Source: Halichondria panicea
Lineage: Eukaryota > Porifera > Demospongiae > Suberitida > Halichondriidae
Assembly: GCF_963675165.1 (NCBI RefSeq)
Contig: NC_087385.1
Coordinates: forward strand, 2,108,501 to 2,172,500
Length of the DNA: 64,000 nt
Direction of reading: 5' to 3'
Part shown: in pieces, positions 11,055-24,200 of the stretch
How positions within the stretch are numbered: position 1 is the first letter of the stretch
Layout: each line of letters begins with the position of its first letter
Translations under genes and position numbers: made by a program
The notes under the pieces: model-generated
What the model was told of the DNA's origin: nothing
Databases searched by the model: none
The model's input: only the letters and a program-made list of their open reading frames with translations

Positions 11055-12220
11055 TGTAAGTTCTGGTACTCTATAGCATATTGACTACATGTGTATAATT
11101 ATACCTGAGTTGTTCCCTTCACAATGTATTGTACCCATAAATCTTTGGCGTGATTGTAGCATGTCTAACAACTAAATGTGAGCTAGTATATAGTAGAAAT
11201 TAAGGCAATGAACTAGGTTTTGATTTAAAAATGCACTATATATATAGGAGATGACAGCAAATTCGGCAAAGAAGCCTTCATTACTGGGCCCAGCCTTGTA
11301 AGTTGCATACAAAAAAAGTGCAAGTCTGACAATTGTACCATAAAATGGCCTTCACACACACACATTTTGCTTATAATTATAGTTAATTTGCATTAAAAGA
11401 GGTGCAGTAATAAAATCCTTGGTTTGATTTGTTGATTTATATATAAAAATAGCTACGCATACGTATTTACTTGATTAAACGCCCATCTCGTTTAAACACC
11501 CATGGTAAAAGCTCTGTCTTTGTCAATAACGCCCATCTTAAATCATGTATGGGGCGTGACACTGGGGTGGAGCTGAAATAGCATGTGGAACCAGTTGGTA
11601 GTAGAATAATAGATACTATTTATGATAGCCTCAAGACCAGGCCGTTCGTTATCTGAAAGAACGCCTGGTCAAGTTCCAATGTAGAACTGGTCCAGGAATT
11701 TCTTGGACCGATAATTGCTTGTAACAACCATACCTACCATTATGTAAACTGCAGCTAGCTATATAGTATTGTTGAGGTTGCGGTTAACCGCAATCGTGTT
11801 CACAACTACTCAAGCCTAACCACTCGCTGACTCAGCTAGACAATCTACATTGGAACTTGACCAGGCGTTCTTTGAGCGGCTTGAATCAGTGAACACAACG
11901 TCATTGACATAGTAGCCACGACGAGACACCAAATAAAATAAAATGCCACTTAGTTCCAAATGACTTATTTGGCAAATTCAACTCGTCAAAGTTTCCCGAA
12001 ACGGTATTCAACAGTTTACACGTAGGTTCGCTTTAGCTATTATCTAGAGAGCTATATATATCCTAAGCTGTTGCATTGTGTTCTCTATCAACAGTAAATG
12101 CTTGAACATTATACATGCTATACCAACATATTCACTCTTAAGTGCTTTAGCTATAATAGCGTTCTAGTGTGTAAGCTCATGTGGCCCTTAGTGCTCAGCT
12201 ACATTTTTATAGTACGTCTG
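11055..12220. other. Intergenic stretch with one inverted-repeat element
   Basis: AT-rich DNA between the aminotransferase remnant and the 3' end of beta-helix copy 3. The only clear structure is the inverted-repeat element at 11656-11873. A CA-rich run near 11354 and two nearby GCCCATCT-type repeats (11480-11540) were also noted. No gene seen. Confidence 0.45.
11656..11873. mobile_element. MITE-like element with 29-bp perfect terminal inverted repeats
   Basis: The left arm at 11656-11684 (AAAGAACGCCTGGTCAAGTT then CCAATGTAG) is the exact reverse complement of 11845-11873. The arms enclose about 160 bases without an open frame. A related core, GACCAGGCCGTTCGTTATCT, lies just outside on the left (11637-11656), so the element may extend a little further. 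Target duplications are not obvious. Confidence 0.7.
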
Positions 12221-15200
12221 TTAGGAAGTAACTTCTTCCATTTCCAAAAGTGGCTCCCTAATGGACACAATCTGCATAGACACAACATTATTCTCTCTCT
12301 CTTTGTAATCTTCTTCATGGTTCTCTTCTTCCCTTGATTCTCGTTTCTTTACAAACCTCCTCTTCATAATCTTGAGTAGCATTAAACGCATGTATGCCTG
12401 ATAGATTAAGATACTACAGAAAAGTGTCATGGTAATAACGACGGATATGTCCGTGATCAATTCTTGATCTCGGCCTGTCAATAGAGCAAAGAGGCTGCAC
12501 ACTGATAGCATGGTAAGGTTTAATAAGAAAGCATACTCTAGAATACTGAGTGCTCTTGATTTATAAACATTACCAACGAGCGGTAAGTAGGCGAGTGTGA
12601 TCATCATTAATAGGGACGTGGCCAGTAAATTAATGGATGGATCTCCAGCTATGTTTAGTGAAAAGGTAGCATAGAGGAGAACTCTTAGCAGTAGCAATAG
12701 CCCAGTCCAATACCGATGTTTGCTCTTGTATGGTCCGGTGTAAGCATCGAATAAAGGTTTCATTTTCCATACCCATGTCAGCCATCGATGGTGAGACACC
12801 TTCTGTAGACACGGAATGAAAATGAGAACAGCTGTGTATGGGAATGAGACCAAAACTAGAATGAGAATTCCTATCAAGAACAGAGCGATGTGTTTGCCTT
12901 GAATATAGTCAATATTTCCATCATATAACCACACAAGTTTGTGTACACTATTTTCGTTGTTGTAGTGCTCCAGGTTAAGCGTTGTGAATGAAAATACTGT
13001 AATCACAAGTCGTATACTCTTAGAGTACGATAGGAGAAAAAGGGTGGCTAGAACTTGTACAGCATTGTTTCCGCTTAGCCTAGCAGCTCTTGTGGAGTAG
13101 TGACTTGATACTATGATAGTAACTGCAATGGTGCATATGTAGATAGGGAAACCTAGTTGGAACAGAGTCTTATAAAAAGCATCCAGTCCATTATAGAAAC
13201 AAACCTCGATACCGACATCTAAGTTGATCCATGCTATAAACACGTTACATATCTCCGTTATCTTTGAAGTTTTAACGCTAAAGTAGATATCATTGTTAGC
13301 TCTGACTATGTTAGCGTAGAGTACCAGTCCGTTAATAGTGCCCGTTGCTACGGTGAGATTCATACCCATAAGCAACACCACCAATAACATTCCACTGACT
13401 AGTGTTACAGGAATAATCAACAGTAACCAGAGATTAGAGCATTCTTGGCAATCTGAACTTCCCAGCATCTGACTGAGATTACCTCCACACTGGCCACACA
13501 ATGTTCCTGACCGTTTAAAAGAGCACTGTACACTTGGGTTAGTTAGAGATAGCTCAGTTTGTTTCTGATTGCAGTAACCCAGTGGGCAGTGGCTGTGTAT
13601 TATGACTGTGTCGTTAGTTGCATTCACCCATACTGTGCCAGACCTGATCACTGTTTGATTGTCAATGTTGCACTGTACGCCAGCAGCTGTTATGGATTGA
13701 AGGCATTCACATGCCAAACTTACTGTGTTGTAAATATATCCCGGAAGACATGGTTGTATGATGATGTAAAGAAGTAAAGGAACTTCATCTGTGAATTGTG
13801 CATGTTCTCTTACCAATTCATCAGCAAAATATTCTAGTCTTAATTGTACTTCTTCATTAGCAATTTCATTTATGCCAAGTACTAGTGTTTGGTTGCCTAT
13901 GGGAGCATGTACAGTGTAATGTACCTTGGTGCAGGTTAGCCCTAAGAGTTGTCTGGCTTGAGATCGTGGAATGTACGGGCGGTTTGAATTTAGTTGCTCC
14001 GTGTATGGGAGCATTAGTCTTGCTTGTGCTGTGGCCAATGTAGCTCCTTGGAGTTGACCGACTGCAACTATTGAGAGTTCTATTGTTTGACCAGGTACAA
14101 TGGTTGTTTCCTTCTCTACAGTGTTGCAGAATATCCCACTAGACTGGCAGAAACAAAGATAGTATGGTGACGATGTAACTGTCAGTGACGTTTGAGGAAG
14201 TGTATAGTTTGAACAAAATGTAGTCATTTGTTGAAATTGTTGTAGAGCACCATTCCTTTCTGTAGGTTTATTATGGCTTTCAGATTCAGCTGTTGATTTT
14301 CTAAAGTAACAGCGATTGATTGATCCACCATAAATAGCATCTCCCCCTTCAATTGATGTATTGTTACAAAAGTTAAGAGGTTTTTTCCTGTTACAATTCT
14401 CACATGCACCATAGAAGAAGCATTGGTATTTTACACTGAGTGGCTTACGCAGGTCACTTCCAGGTTGTGCATAGCTCATAGTGTCGACATATATTGCTCC
14501 TCCACTTCTCCATGCATGGTTGTTGGTAAACACAACATTGGCATTCTCATAGAAGTACATTATAGAGTATTTGTATAGGGATAAGGCACCCCCATAGAAA
14601 CCTTGATTTCCAACAAAGCGTGTCTCACCGTAAAAATAGAGGGTTGTGTTAGTAGATGTTAGGGCAGCGTTGTCTTTTCCCAGAGTGTTTTCAATCACTG
14701 TTCTGCCTGTGAATCTCATCACCGAGTCATCTACTGAAATTGCACCAAAGCCTTCCGACCCTTCATCGTTACTCAAGTAAACATCTCCTTCTAATGTGAC
14801 TGAACTATAGTCAGCAATTTTTATCGCATTTTTGGTGTTGCTTATCGAACAGTTAGTTATTCGGCCCTCGCTATTCGAAATTTGTAGTCCTACCTCAGAA
14901 TTCTCAATGGTGGAATTGTACATTTGAAATTTAATATCATTGAATGCGACTCCATTCTGTATCGGCATTCTGCTCATGATGCAATGTTCTAGATTCACTG
15001 TACATAGTTTGTTACAGTAATTAGCCCCATCTATTCCCATTCCTCCGTAGTAAAATTGTGAATGAGATATATGAATTGAAAAAACACGTTTATAATAGCT
15101 CATTACCTCTAGTAAAAATCCGAACGTTTTTTTACGGCCATGGAAAGAACAATTATAGATGGTTATATCTGCTTTAATATTATTTCGCAACTGGAGTATC

Positions 15201-15931
15201 ATGCTTTCCTGAATCTTCGTCTTTCCTATATTGTATTTCTTGTAGTATATTCGAGGAGATAGTATTGAGCGATTTAATGTAATGTGAGTAACACCTCTTA
15301 AAGAAGATCCACCAGAGTAAATAACTTCAGTGCTTCCTTGAAGTGAACTACTTAAAATGTTCAAGTTTCCTCTTGTGTCGATACTGCGAAATACTGACCC
15401 ATTTAAACTATATGCTTGTACATTTGTGAGAAAGACATTTGTGTTCTGTACTAGTAGTATTGCAGTAGGTGTATTCCGGAATTGGGATTCCAATAAGAGA
15501 TTCGAGTTATCAAGTGCTGTGAAATGTCCACTGCATTCAATCATTTCTATATCTTGGATGTGAATGTTTCGACTGTATTTAATAATCCAAATAACTTTTA
15601 ATCCTCTACTGCAGTTGATGGTAGCTCTCTGTCCAATTTCTGTGGAAGTGATAGTAACGTTGTCTAGTGAGGTTAATTCAATTTCATAAACTCCATGTTC
15701 TAAATCGATGGTATCCGTAGAGTATTTGCCGGGATAGAATTCCAAAATTGAATGTGAGGCTATCTCAGTGCTCGTACTTTGAAGCAGGAAACTTATGAAA
15801 TCAATACATTTGGGATCGTCATAGCAGCTGCTACTATTTTTGTATGGTGCTACTTTGTATATGGTTGATTCTGCAAACGAACTGCAAAGGAGCACTGACA
15901 AGAAAAGTATGAGAGAGCTGAATTTCTCCAT
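12221..15931 (-). CDS. Beta-helix/multi-TM surface protein, copy 3
   Basis: Single-exon frame, about 1236 codons from the ATG at 15929-15931 (MEKFSSLILFLSVLLCSSF signal peptide); an in-frame Met lies 8 codons upstream. Same order as copy 2: signal peptide, Asn-rich beta-helix-like ectodomain with FVGNQGFYGGAL and SGGAIYV, Cys-rich stalk with LCGQCGGNLS, about eight TM helices, charged tail (KKRESREEENHEE) ending MEEVTS. The TM half and the Cys-rich stalk are nearly identical between copies 2 and 3, while parts of the ectodomain (about residues 210-300 and 490-560) differ by many substitutions and small indels. That is the pattern expected if the ectodomain diversifies while the membrane part is constrained or gene-converted. 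It lies between aminotransferase remnants on both sides. Confidence 0.85.
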   Translation of the reverse strand: MEKFSSLILFLSVLLCSSFAESTIYKVAPYKNSSSCYDDPKCIDFISFLLQSTSTEIASHSILEFYPGKYSTDTIDLEHGVYEIELTSLDNVTITSTEIGQRATINCSRGLKVIWIIKYSRNIHIQDIEMIECSGHFTALDNSNLLLESQFRNTPTAILLVQNTNVFLTNVQAYSLNGSVFRSIDTRGNLNILSSSLQGSTEVIYSGGSSLRGVTHITLNRSILSPRIYYKKYNIGKTKIQESMILQLRNNIKADITIYNCSFHGRKKTFGFLLEVMSYYKRVFSIHISHSQFYYGGMGIDGANYCNKLCTVNLEHCIMSRMPIQNGVAFNDIKFQMYNSTIENSEVGLQISNSEGRITNCSISNTKNAIKIADYSSVTLEGDVYLSNDEGSEGFGAISVDDSVMRFTGRTVIENTLGKDNAALTSTNTTLYFYGETRFVGNQGFYGGALSLYKYSIMYFYENANVVFTNNHAWRSGGAIYVDTMSYAQPGSDLRKPLSVKYQCFFYGACENCNRKKPLNFCNNTSIEGGDAIYGGSINRCYFRKSTAESESHNKPTERNGALQQFQQMTTFCSNYTLPQTSLTVTSSPYYLCFCQSSGIFCNTVEKETTIVPGQTIELSIVAVGQLQGATLATAQARLMLPYTEQLNSNRPYIPRSQARQLLGLTCTKVHYTVHAPIGNQTLVLGINEIANEEVQLRLEYFADELVREHAQFTDEVPLLLYIIIQPCLPGYIYNTVSLACECLQSITAAGVQCNIDNQTVIRSGTVWVNATNDTVIIHSHCPLGYCNQKQTELSLTNPSVQCSFKRSGTLCGQCGGNLSQMLGSSDCQECSNLWLLLIIPVTLVSGMLLVVLLMGMNLTVATGTINGLVLYANIVRANNDIYFSVKTSKITEICNVFIAWINLDVGIEVCFYNGLDAFYKTLFQLGFPIYICTIAVTIIVSSHYSTRAARLSGNNAVQVLATLFLLSYSKSIRLVITVFSFTTLNLEHYNNENSVHKLVWLYDGNIDYIQGKHIALFLIGILILVLVSFPYTAVLIFIPCLQKVSHHRWLTWVWKMKPLFDAYTGPYKSKHRYWTGLLLLLRVLLYATFSLNIAGDPSINLLATSLLMMITLAYLPLVGNVYKSRALSILEYAFLLNLTMLSVCSLFALLTGRDQELITDISVVITMTLFCSILIYQAYMRLMLLKIMKRRFVKKRESREEENHEEDYKERENNVVSMQIVSIREPLLEMEEVTS

Positions 15932-16278
15932 CTTTGTCAGTCGGGAATCGACCACTCTCCTACAATCTAATAAGTTAACATAATTATACTGATGTGTTGC
16001 TATAACCTAGATCTACATGTATAATTATACTAAATATACTCACCTGTACGTGGTTATAGCCTCGTATGACTATTTTCTTTTGCACTATGAGTTATATACT
16101 CATGCATTGAATTGGTTGCTTATGAAATGAAGTGCAAAATTCAGAATTGGTGTTTATACTTGAGAATTACATGTGTATTGAGTGTTATCTTTCATTGTTT
16201 GTATGTGTTCAATGGTGAATTGTCCAAATCTACTTAGTTTTTGTATGCTACTTTACAAAATGTCTTCTCCCTTCCCAG

Positions 16279-16746
16279 AACAAGTTCTACCCTGAAACCA
16301 AAACAATCTACTTGCCGAACCCCTCGTGGCCGAACCACAACCCTGTGTTCAAACAGAGTGGCCTCAAGGTCAATCTGTCACAATTGCAACTACCAGAACA
16401 TGCATGCACGTGAAGCTTATAGCAAGCCTTGGTTTTAAGCAATGCATGCTGGCCTTTGTAGTATTACGTGTGTATGACTGCAGCTGGAGTTATTGGTACA
16501 ACTTTTTTGGCAGTACATTGTGTGACTGTAATGAATGTGTTGATTATCTAGTGTATACTAATTTATTACCCTTATATACGTTTGGCTAGCATGCTCATAG
16601 CCTTCTTCTACACAGTTGCATGTGTATTATTGTGTGTTCAATGTTAGGTTCAGTCTTATCTCCCTGATCTTCTTGCAGGCTGGACGAGCTCAAGGCAATG
16701 GCTGGTCGTATCTTTGAGATGAGGGGAAAGCTACTCATCAACGAAG
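16279..16746 (+). pseudogene. Decayed aminotransferase exons, copy 3
   Basis: Exon from 16279 matches the one at 2915 for about 100 bases ([20 protein letters not shown]) and then carries a 2-base deletion near 16375 that shifts frame; the distal part is lost. The exons for HACAHNPTG and the PLP-binding lysine are absent. The exon at 16679-16746 ([18 protein letters not shown]) keeps acceptor and donor, with a 9-base in-frame deletion relative to 5035-5111. The final exon is not found. Non-functional fragment. Confidence 0.85.
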
Positions 16747-16934
16747 GTGAGAATCTGCTCTGACACTACAGAATCTATAGCATAGTAACCGAATTTCCAG
16801 TCGTTTTGCTATCAGTACAAGTGTCTTAAGTAAATGTGCTATAATTAATATTGAATGCCTTCAAAGCATTGAGAATCTCCATTAATTTTGATTAATTGTG
16901 AGGTGTTTTCTAAGGGCATGAGACTTATATACCG

Positions 16935-17080
16935 TATATTTTGAGGGTATAAATTATGTTAACGGTTTTTGCTAATTAAGCATGTACCGCGAACATTTAT
17001 ATACCCACGACTTTACGCTCGCATGCATGGTGCACTAAAGTAAACGGTCATTCCGCGAAAGTTTATACCCTCGAAATATA
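16935..17080. mobile_element. Short inverted-repeat element
   Basis: TATATTTTGAGGGTATAAA at 16935-16953 pairs with TTTATACCCTCGAAATATA at 17062-17080 (one mismatch), about 145 bases end to end, no open frame. Inner segments (AACGGT / ACCG) hint that pairing continues inward. Typical of a small non-autonomous DNA element. Confidence 0.55.
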
Positions 17081-17819
17081 CCCACTATAATTATATGGTA
17101 GATACTTCCCCTCAGATGCCTACGCATTGCAGACTCACTTATAAAAGCTGTAGCCAGAATCAATTGCAAGTCTGGAGATATCATATAGACGAGTGCTTAC
17201 CTAGCATAGTAAACACTAAAGATCTATCCTTGAGGCTTGAGTTATTATTATTTGAGCAGGTAATTAATTGATGGGAATGACAATTTTGAGTAGTGACAGA
17301 CTAAACCATTGGAGGAGTAGCTGACTTAGATCTACTTTGTGTGCATGAGACAGTTTCCACAGGGGCACGAGCCAATTATGTCGAATGTTCCCGAACTCTC
17401 TTATAAATCCGAATTTCTTTTACATGTATTGGCTACTCTAATATAACTTATAGTGATTCTTGTGTCAAAGGGATTCTTATGTCTATAAAACCTGTTAAAA
17501 TGTTTTCTCTAATTAATTATAATGCTGACAAAAATTGTGGTAGGTAATTTTCGCATGCATACAAATCCAAATTTCTTTTACATGTATTCTAGAGAGGGTA
17601 CTATATTTAAAATTAATGCAGAACTAGTATTAAACACTATAGTTGATAAGATCTACATGGGAAGTACATGGGAAGTACATGAGAAAAGTGCCTCAGAGCA
17701 GGTATACTATGGGACTTAGTATATATACCTGCAAATTTACTTAGTATACCTAGTATTCCGTTGTCAAGTAATTGTATTGTAGTCAAGCAGTTTGTGCATG
17801 CGCACTAGTATCTAAATGA

Positions 17820-17953
17820 GTTAGACACTGTTTTGTTGGTGTCCATGTGATTTATAAGCCCTCAGCCACTTTAGTACCCTCGCTACGCTCGGGATACTAA
17901 ATCAGTGCCTTTGGGCTTCTAAATCCCATAGACACCTCCAAAACAGTGTCTAA
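17820..17953. mobile_element. MITE-like element, about 134 bp
   Basis: The ends GTTAGACACTGTTTT and AAAACAGTGTCTAAC are exact reverse complements. Pairing continues with small mismatches through GGTGTCCATG / CATAGACACC and AAGCCCTC / GGGCTT to a central CTCGCTACGCTCGG loop. It would fold into one long hairpin. No coding capacity. Confidence 0.65.
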
Positions 17954-18284
17954 CTATTATTTAGTTCCGTCTCACAATACCCTCTTTTACCCTACGAACG
18001 CATTGTGGGGAAAATATGCAATTGGCGCTTTAAATTCAGACGATGACTATTGCATGCTGGTTTCTGGTAGACTGGTGGTACCCTCCTACTGGTAGTCAGT
18101 TTATAGTTTGTCTTTTCATCAAATTAATGAAGGTGTCAGATTGTACAAAATATACACACAGAAGTAATATAGCTAGATCTATATTATAGTGCATGAGCAA
18201 ATAAAGCATTGGGTGAACAGTTGATCACGAGGAAGTATACAATGATTACTATACATCTAGCTGTCAATGTTTGGTAGATTCCTT

Positions 18285-21200
18285 CTACAGACTTGCCTGA
18301 TCCTGCATGTATCAAGAAAAAGGCTGCATAATTATAGATCTAATATAAAGTTACCTTTTCGAGATGAGCCAGGTGTTTCTGTAGTTGGGCAATCTTTGCC
18401 CGTACCTCGGGGACAGTAAGAGTGCTCAGTTGCAGAGCGTCGCTTCCTATAGAGAAGTTGTGCGTGTCTCGTTCACTGAACAAATTCTCCCCGTTGGGAT
18501 CTTTGTGGAGCAGGATAATCTGTAGATAAAGCATTACCAACGAACACAATCTGGCGGTGGACATTTAATAGTGATTTGCGTCAACATGTCTATACCGGAT
18601 TTAGTATAATCTCTACTGATTTAGTAATCAAATTTGAGTTGTATCATTTCTCTAGAACCTGGAGGGTCTAGCTGCTCCACCGACAATGACAATGTGGAAA
18701 AATTCGTACTATAGTTACAATGGAACCCTTTCAACAGCCAGTGATATAAATGCAGTCTAAAATGAGCAGTGTACCTTCAACAATTACATTTCAAAATGTT
18801 AACTGAAAGTCTGTATATATATAGCGTTCAACGGTTAGAGCAAATCTGTTGCACTCACCTTTGGAATGAAGGTTAGACCCAGGAAGAGAGTTGCTCCAGC
18901 GAAGATGGCCAGCCCATACAGTGTGACGTACACATCACGATGGCTCCTGAGAGCAAACTCTGTCACTATCAGCATTGTGATAATCACCGTGTTGATGTAA
19001 ATAATAGTGTACAGTTCTTTCGTATCGTTCAACCCCTTAATTTTTACTTTCCGTGTTGTGAAGGCCATGAAAATAGCTCCAAGTTGTAGTAGAGCTTTAT
19101 ACCCAAAAGAAATGGCAATCCAGACTGTAGCTGCTGTGCTGGCACACACAAAAATGAACACCCTCTCGTTCCTTCCATTCTGAAAATAACCAGAACAAAT
19201 ACGCATTTATTAAAAAAAAATTTATTAAAAAAAAAACCACCCATGAATTAGTATTAGTTATTGCCCAGCCAGAGTGCAACATGCCATATATTGCACTGGA
19301 TGGACATAATGCCCTCGGCACGAGGGCACTAACTTGTTGCCCAATGACGTTAAACTCGTCTGACTGGTCATATAAATCGTAATAAAAGACATTTTGAAGG
19401 AATTTAGTGTATTCATTAGTTTTGCTGAATTCCATAGTAAATTTTTGGTTTTCTTCCCACTAGTAGTTTAAAAGTAGTAGCCTATGAAAGGGACCAAATG
19501 AGTTATTGAGTGGGTTGGTTAGGCATAAGTCCCAATTGGATATCTCTTACAGAAATCTACTGCATTAAACCATAGATAGAGTAGAAGAGGGATTGGAAAC
19601 GGAAGTACCCTCGAAGTACCATCCGTGTATCTCTGCGGTTTTAATCGAGGCTTACTTTTTAACACGAGGGCTAAACATGAATAATTCATGAGAAAATTGT
19701 TTTGCTCTCTGTAAGAAGTCCACGAGCAGTTCTGCTGCTAAACATCAACTTTCTCTAATACTTGAGGCCATTTGGGACACAGGACACTACAAAGCCTTAG
19801 CTATATCAAAGGTACTATAGGAACACAAGCATGAAAAAGCGCTCGATCTGTGTACCTCTAGCTACTTCACGACGATCGAGATTATATTTTCTTTGTTTCC
19901 AATTGATACCTACTATCAGGGGGCATGTGATTCAGTAATGGGGGTAGCTCTGAGATGTATGCTTTGGACACAATAAGTTTCCCGGGCTTTTGCGGGAGTT
20001 ATGAGGAGATACACGGATGGTCCCAGAGCCACTACGTAGACTTCATTGTAAACGTTTCCAATCCCTCTTCTACTCTATCTATGATTAAACACAGTGCAAG
20101 TGCATATAATCCAGTCCAATATATGGTAGTGATGCAACATGCCATATACTGAGCACTGGATTGCTTTGATCTGCCCACTCACTGGGTAACAAGTATGCTA
20201 TAACAATTCCCACCAGCTGCATGTATACACAGAATGAAGTGTTGTGCATAATTATGTATAGGGTATAGCAAAGCCATACTGCTACGTTGTTTTACATTTT
20301 GGCGATCTTCATTGACTAGGGTGGCGTTGGCAGTAAGCCTTGACTCTGGAATGGCCGATCCCACTGTCATGACAACCATCTCCAAGCCCACGATAACCAT
20401 AACTATTATCACCAGCATCCAGTCTTTGATTGCCTGTGAGATCACAACCATGCATGCATATTATGTGTTATATAACTAGATATCCTTCTTTTCAAAGGCC
20501 TATTGCATGCATGTAGGCCTGGGGTATCCTACAGTATCAAAAAGCATCGACTTCCTATTCCATTAAGTTAGTGATGGCAATAAAAAAAATACATGTAGCT
20601 GCATTCTTCAATTAAAAAGTACCTTCTTATTAGGAGTTGGGTTGCTGAAGATGTAGTAAATCCTCCATTGCTTGGCCAGAATGACAGCAAAGCAGAGAGT
20701 GTTGCCAACAGAGAACAGCCAAAACCGAAACTGAAAGAAAAAGTGAGTGTATGAATTTGCTCTGGAAGAGACGCAGTATGATGCTCTATGATGCTCTATG
20801 AAAGCCTAAGGGTTACTGTAGTTAAATTTTTACGTGTGCTTTGTTTTTGATATAGTAGGTATTTTGGTCTAAAATATTGTTATACATTATACTATCCTTA
20901 CATTGCAGAATATGGTCTCCTCCAGTTGCTGCGAAAAACTTTCAGCTGATGTAGCATAGAAGAAAATTGAAAGGTAGAGCAATGTTGCCCCAAGAATTAT
21001 AAAAAAGTTCAAGTTTGGACTTCCAAGTTTGACGACACTGTTTGAAAAAGTGGTGCAATATCAGTATAATTATTTTAACATCTAGCTATATGTAAATAAC
21101 TCTATTATATGATCCCCCTAGTCACTTCCAAAGCCATCAGACCATTGTTTAATGGGGTGGGTACCCTGCTTTGGCACTCACCGCTTGTTTTTGAATGCCA

Positions 21201-24200
21201 AATTGAAGATCAAAGCAGCTGTAACAAAGATAAGCCCTATTACACCTAATGAGCTGAGTATGGATGTGATAACAATGTGAGTATGATCCAGTGCACGTTG
21301 TGAACTGCCATCATAGGGTATGACACCACCTGCCCGTATGGGAAAAACACAGTTGAATAATTATTTAGTGCATTTGAAAACATTGAGTTCAATTTTTCTC
21401 AATCCTTCCTAATTAACATGTTCAATGTTAAGGGCAGCAGTTATCAATATGAGTGCATAAATGAATTACTTGTGTTTTTGATCCCAAGAATTTGCTTTAT
21501 ATCATGATTATATAGCGGCGTCTAATAGATCTAGCCATGCACTTGAGTGTGTTTAGGGAAATAACTAGAGATTGCTTGAAGATACAAAGCGTGTAATGTT
21601 GCTAGGTCTAGCCAATGATCTAAACCAGTTAGACTATGCCTTTGGGTCACTGTAACACATAGATACCCCATGCCCATGATACTGTTGTTAAAGTAACAGA
21701 CCGAATCCAAATATATAACTGGTTTAGACACTTTTCGTGGGGCGATAAGTATAAACATGGGCACCAATGCATATAAGGATTTAGACCCACTTTTCGAGTT
21801 TGTTGACGAGCTAGAGCTAGCAACATTACATCATTAATTTGTATATCATAAAGCAATCTAGTTACTGGGAACTATAGCTCATAATTCCCTGCTAATTTAA
21901 ACACATGCATTCAAGTGGATCTAACTATTACGTATATACCTCATCCTCAGCCATCACATTCTCAGTGTTGCAATGTGTACATACATACTTACCGGCTCAG
22001 AGTAATTATGTTGGTGTGTATACGTATCATGTGTGTACCTGGCCAAATGGTGCTTTCACTTTCGCCATTGGTGAACAAGACTGAATCATAAGTGTCAGAC
22101 ACCATGTCTCCCACACCTCCTCTATTCGTCACCCTTGCCACAGTTGGTCTAGTCACAGTGTACGTAGCTAATGTACAACAGATAATATGCACGCAGTTAA
22201 GACAAAAGAATTGTGATATGTACGTACCTTCCTGTTGTTCCACTCTGTTTTGTCTAAGTCTCACGACATTATCAGGTCTAGCACCATCCTCCCTGAATTC
22301 CACAGGTCCCTGTTGAAACAAGTACACCCTCTCGAGGATAAGGCTGCCTTGAAACATTGGAGACTACTACAACTCACCGTAATCCCAAGAATGTTGACCT
22401 CATGGAAGCCACTCCTCAGGTAACATCCCATCTTTTCATTCGTATAGTTGAAGTGGTGTAGTGATACAAGCTCCCCCGCATAAGCCTCACATTCACTGAT
22501 AATAGTTCCATTTTTCATCCATTTGTCCACTAGGTCCAGTCCGTAAGCGACCACCCACATTGAGTCGTAAGCACTCCCAAAGAAATTGAGTGGTGTATAG
22601 TTAGAATAGCGTTCTTCTTTCAAGAGGCTTTGATACTTGTCTGAGAACTTTGTCGGGGTCTAAATAGCAACAGTAAGAATGGACACTACTGTTTATCTAT
22701 GTACTGATAGGAATTTGTCACTATCTTTGGAACGTGCATTACAGGAAAACAATAATTGTTGTTTACAACAGAACCTATACACACTTACAATTCCTGAGTA
22801 AGACACTGTAGAAGTATTTTCTATCAGGTCATAAGTCTGAGGTGTCAGTGCTAGTGTGTTGTTTAGAGCCATCATAACTTCTTCTCTGGTGCAAGAGCTG
22901 TTGACCCGTTCATAGGCCATCTCCCACCACTCAGTCATGTATCGACCGTGCATTATGAGCACTATCTCCTGGTCCAGCAGTCTCTGACCATACTTTCGAT
23001 AGGCCTGAAAGATGTATATAAATACCGTAAATGTCATAGACTTCAATTGTAATACGATACCGTATAGAATGTAATTGTGGTAATTGTTGTAAGGTGGTGT
23101 ATATATATACAAAATTTGACTTAAAATGAAAACGACAACTTTATATTATATACCCATGCATTACACGGTTATTTGATAGGCCTGTGTATATAGGTAGGTA
23201 TGAATAGTTTAATTATGATACAGTGATCATCTAACATGCAAGTATGAAAAACTAACACTACCCACTTTATTAAGTTACAAGATAATAGCCTCGGGTTTTG
23301 AATGCGAGTCTCTTTCGATTGCGGTTGCAAGTTTTCGGATGAATTGTAATCGAAAGACACCTAAAGAGTGAGCGCACTCGAAACCTGGTGTATGATAGGC
23401 CTGTGTGAAGGTAGGAATAATGACAGGAATTGTGGGACTTTCCGACATGCAAAAGCAGGAAGTAGGAAGCAGGAAACGTTAGCTTTGGACACTGCATGTA
23501 TATGTACACTACCCAATGAAACTTTTGCGTATGTTTCATCAAGTTGGATCTTTCAAAACTGACCTGCTATGAAATGTTCTATACAAAATTACGTACCTCA
23601 CACAGGATGTGGTAGGTGTGGTCCTCAAATGTATTGATCATAATGATTCGGTAGTCGTCAGCCTATAGTGTCAACAAACATGACTTGGTTTCGCAGATTT
23701 CGTAGGGAATTAATTACATACCATGTTCAGAAATTGTTCATAGTCAACTACATCCATTTTTGAAGCTTCTCTGATCATTCCTGCTTGACCAAGATCCCAG
23801 CCATTCTCTTGAAATATATTTCGCAACCCCTCAGCAACCTTTAGTTTTATAGCATTGTTACCGATAGCGATGAGCAATGAGCATTCATGCACTTACTGAA
23901 TCGAGGGGACTCTCGTCCTGATTAATGACAGCCATCCTGGTCCAATCAAAATCTTTCATAATCGTTTGAATGGTAAGAGGCTCGTAAACATAACATGGAA
24001 GGGTGTGAAAAAAGGTCCTGAAACGTTTTCTATTACTCAGCACTGGAGCACTTGAAGCAAAGGAAATCTGCAAGGAGACTTTTAATATCTCACATTGTTT
24101 TTGGCTTTCGGTAGACATAAATAATTGCTTAATAATCAAACCACTGCCTTGGTTCACTCGATCTACTGACACATATTTTTTGTGGATTAGATTGAGTGCA

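Larger units (their letters stand above)
16747..18284. other. Intergenic stretch with two inverted-repeat elements
   Basis: Lies between the aminotransferase remnant and the 3' end of the GABA-B-like gene. Besides the two inverted-repeat elements listed separately (16935-17080, 17820-17953) I see only AT-rich sequence and a short direct duplication of ACATGGGAAGT at 17656-17678. No gene supported. Confidence 0.45.
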
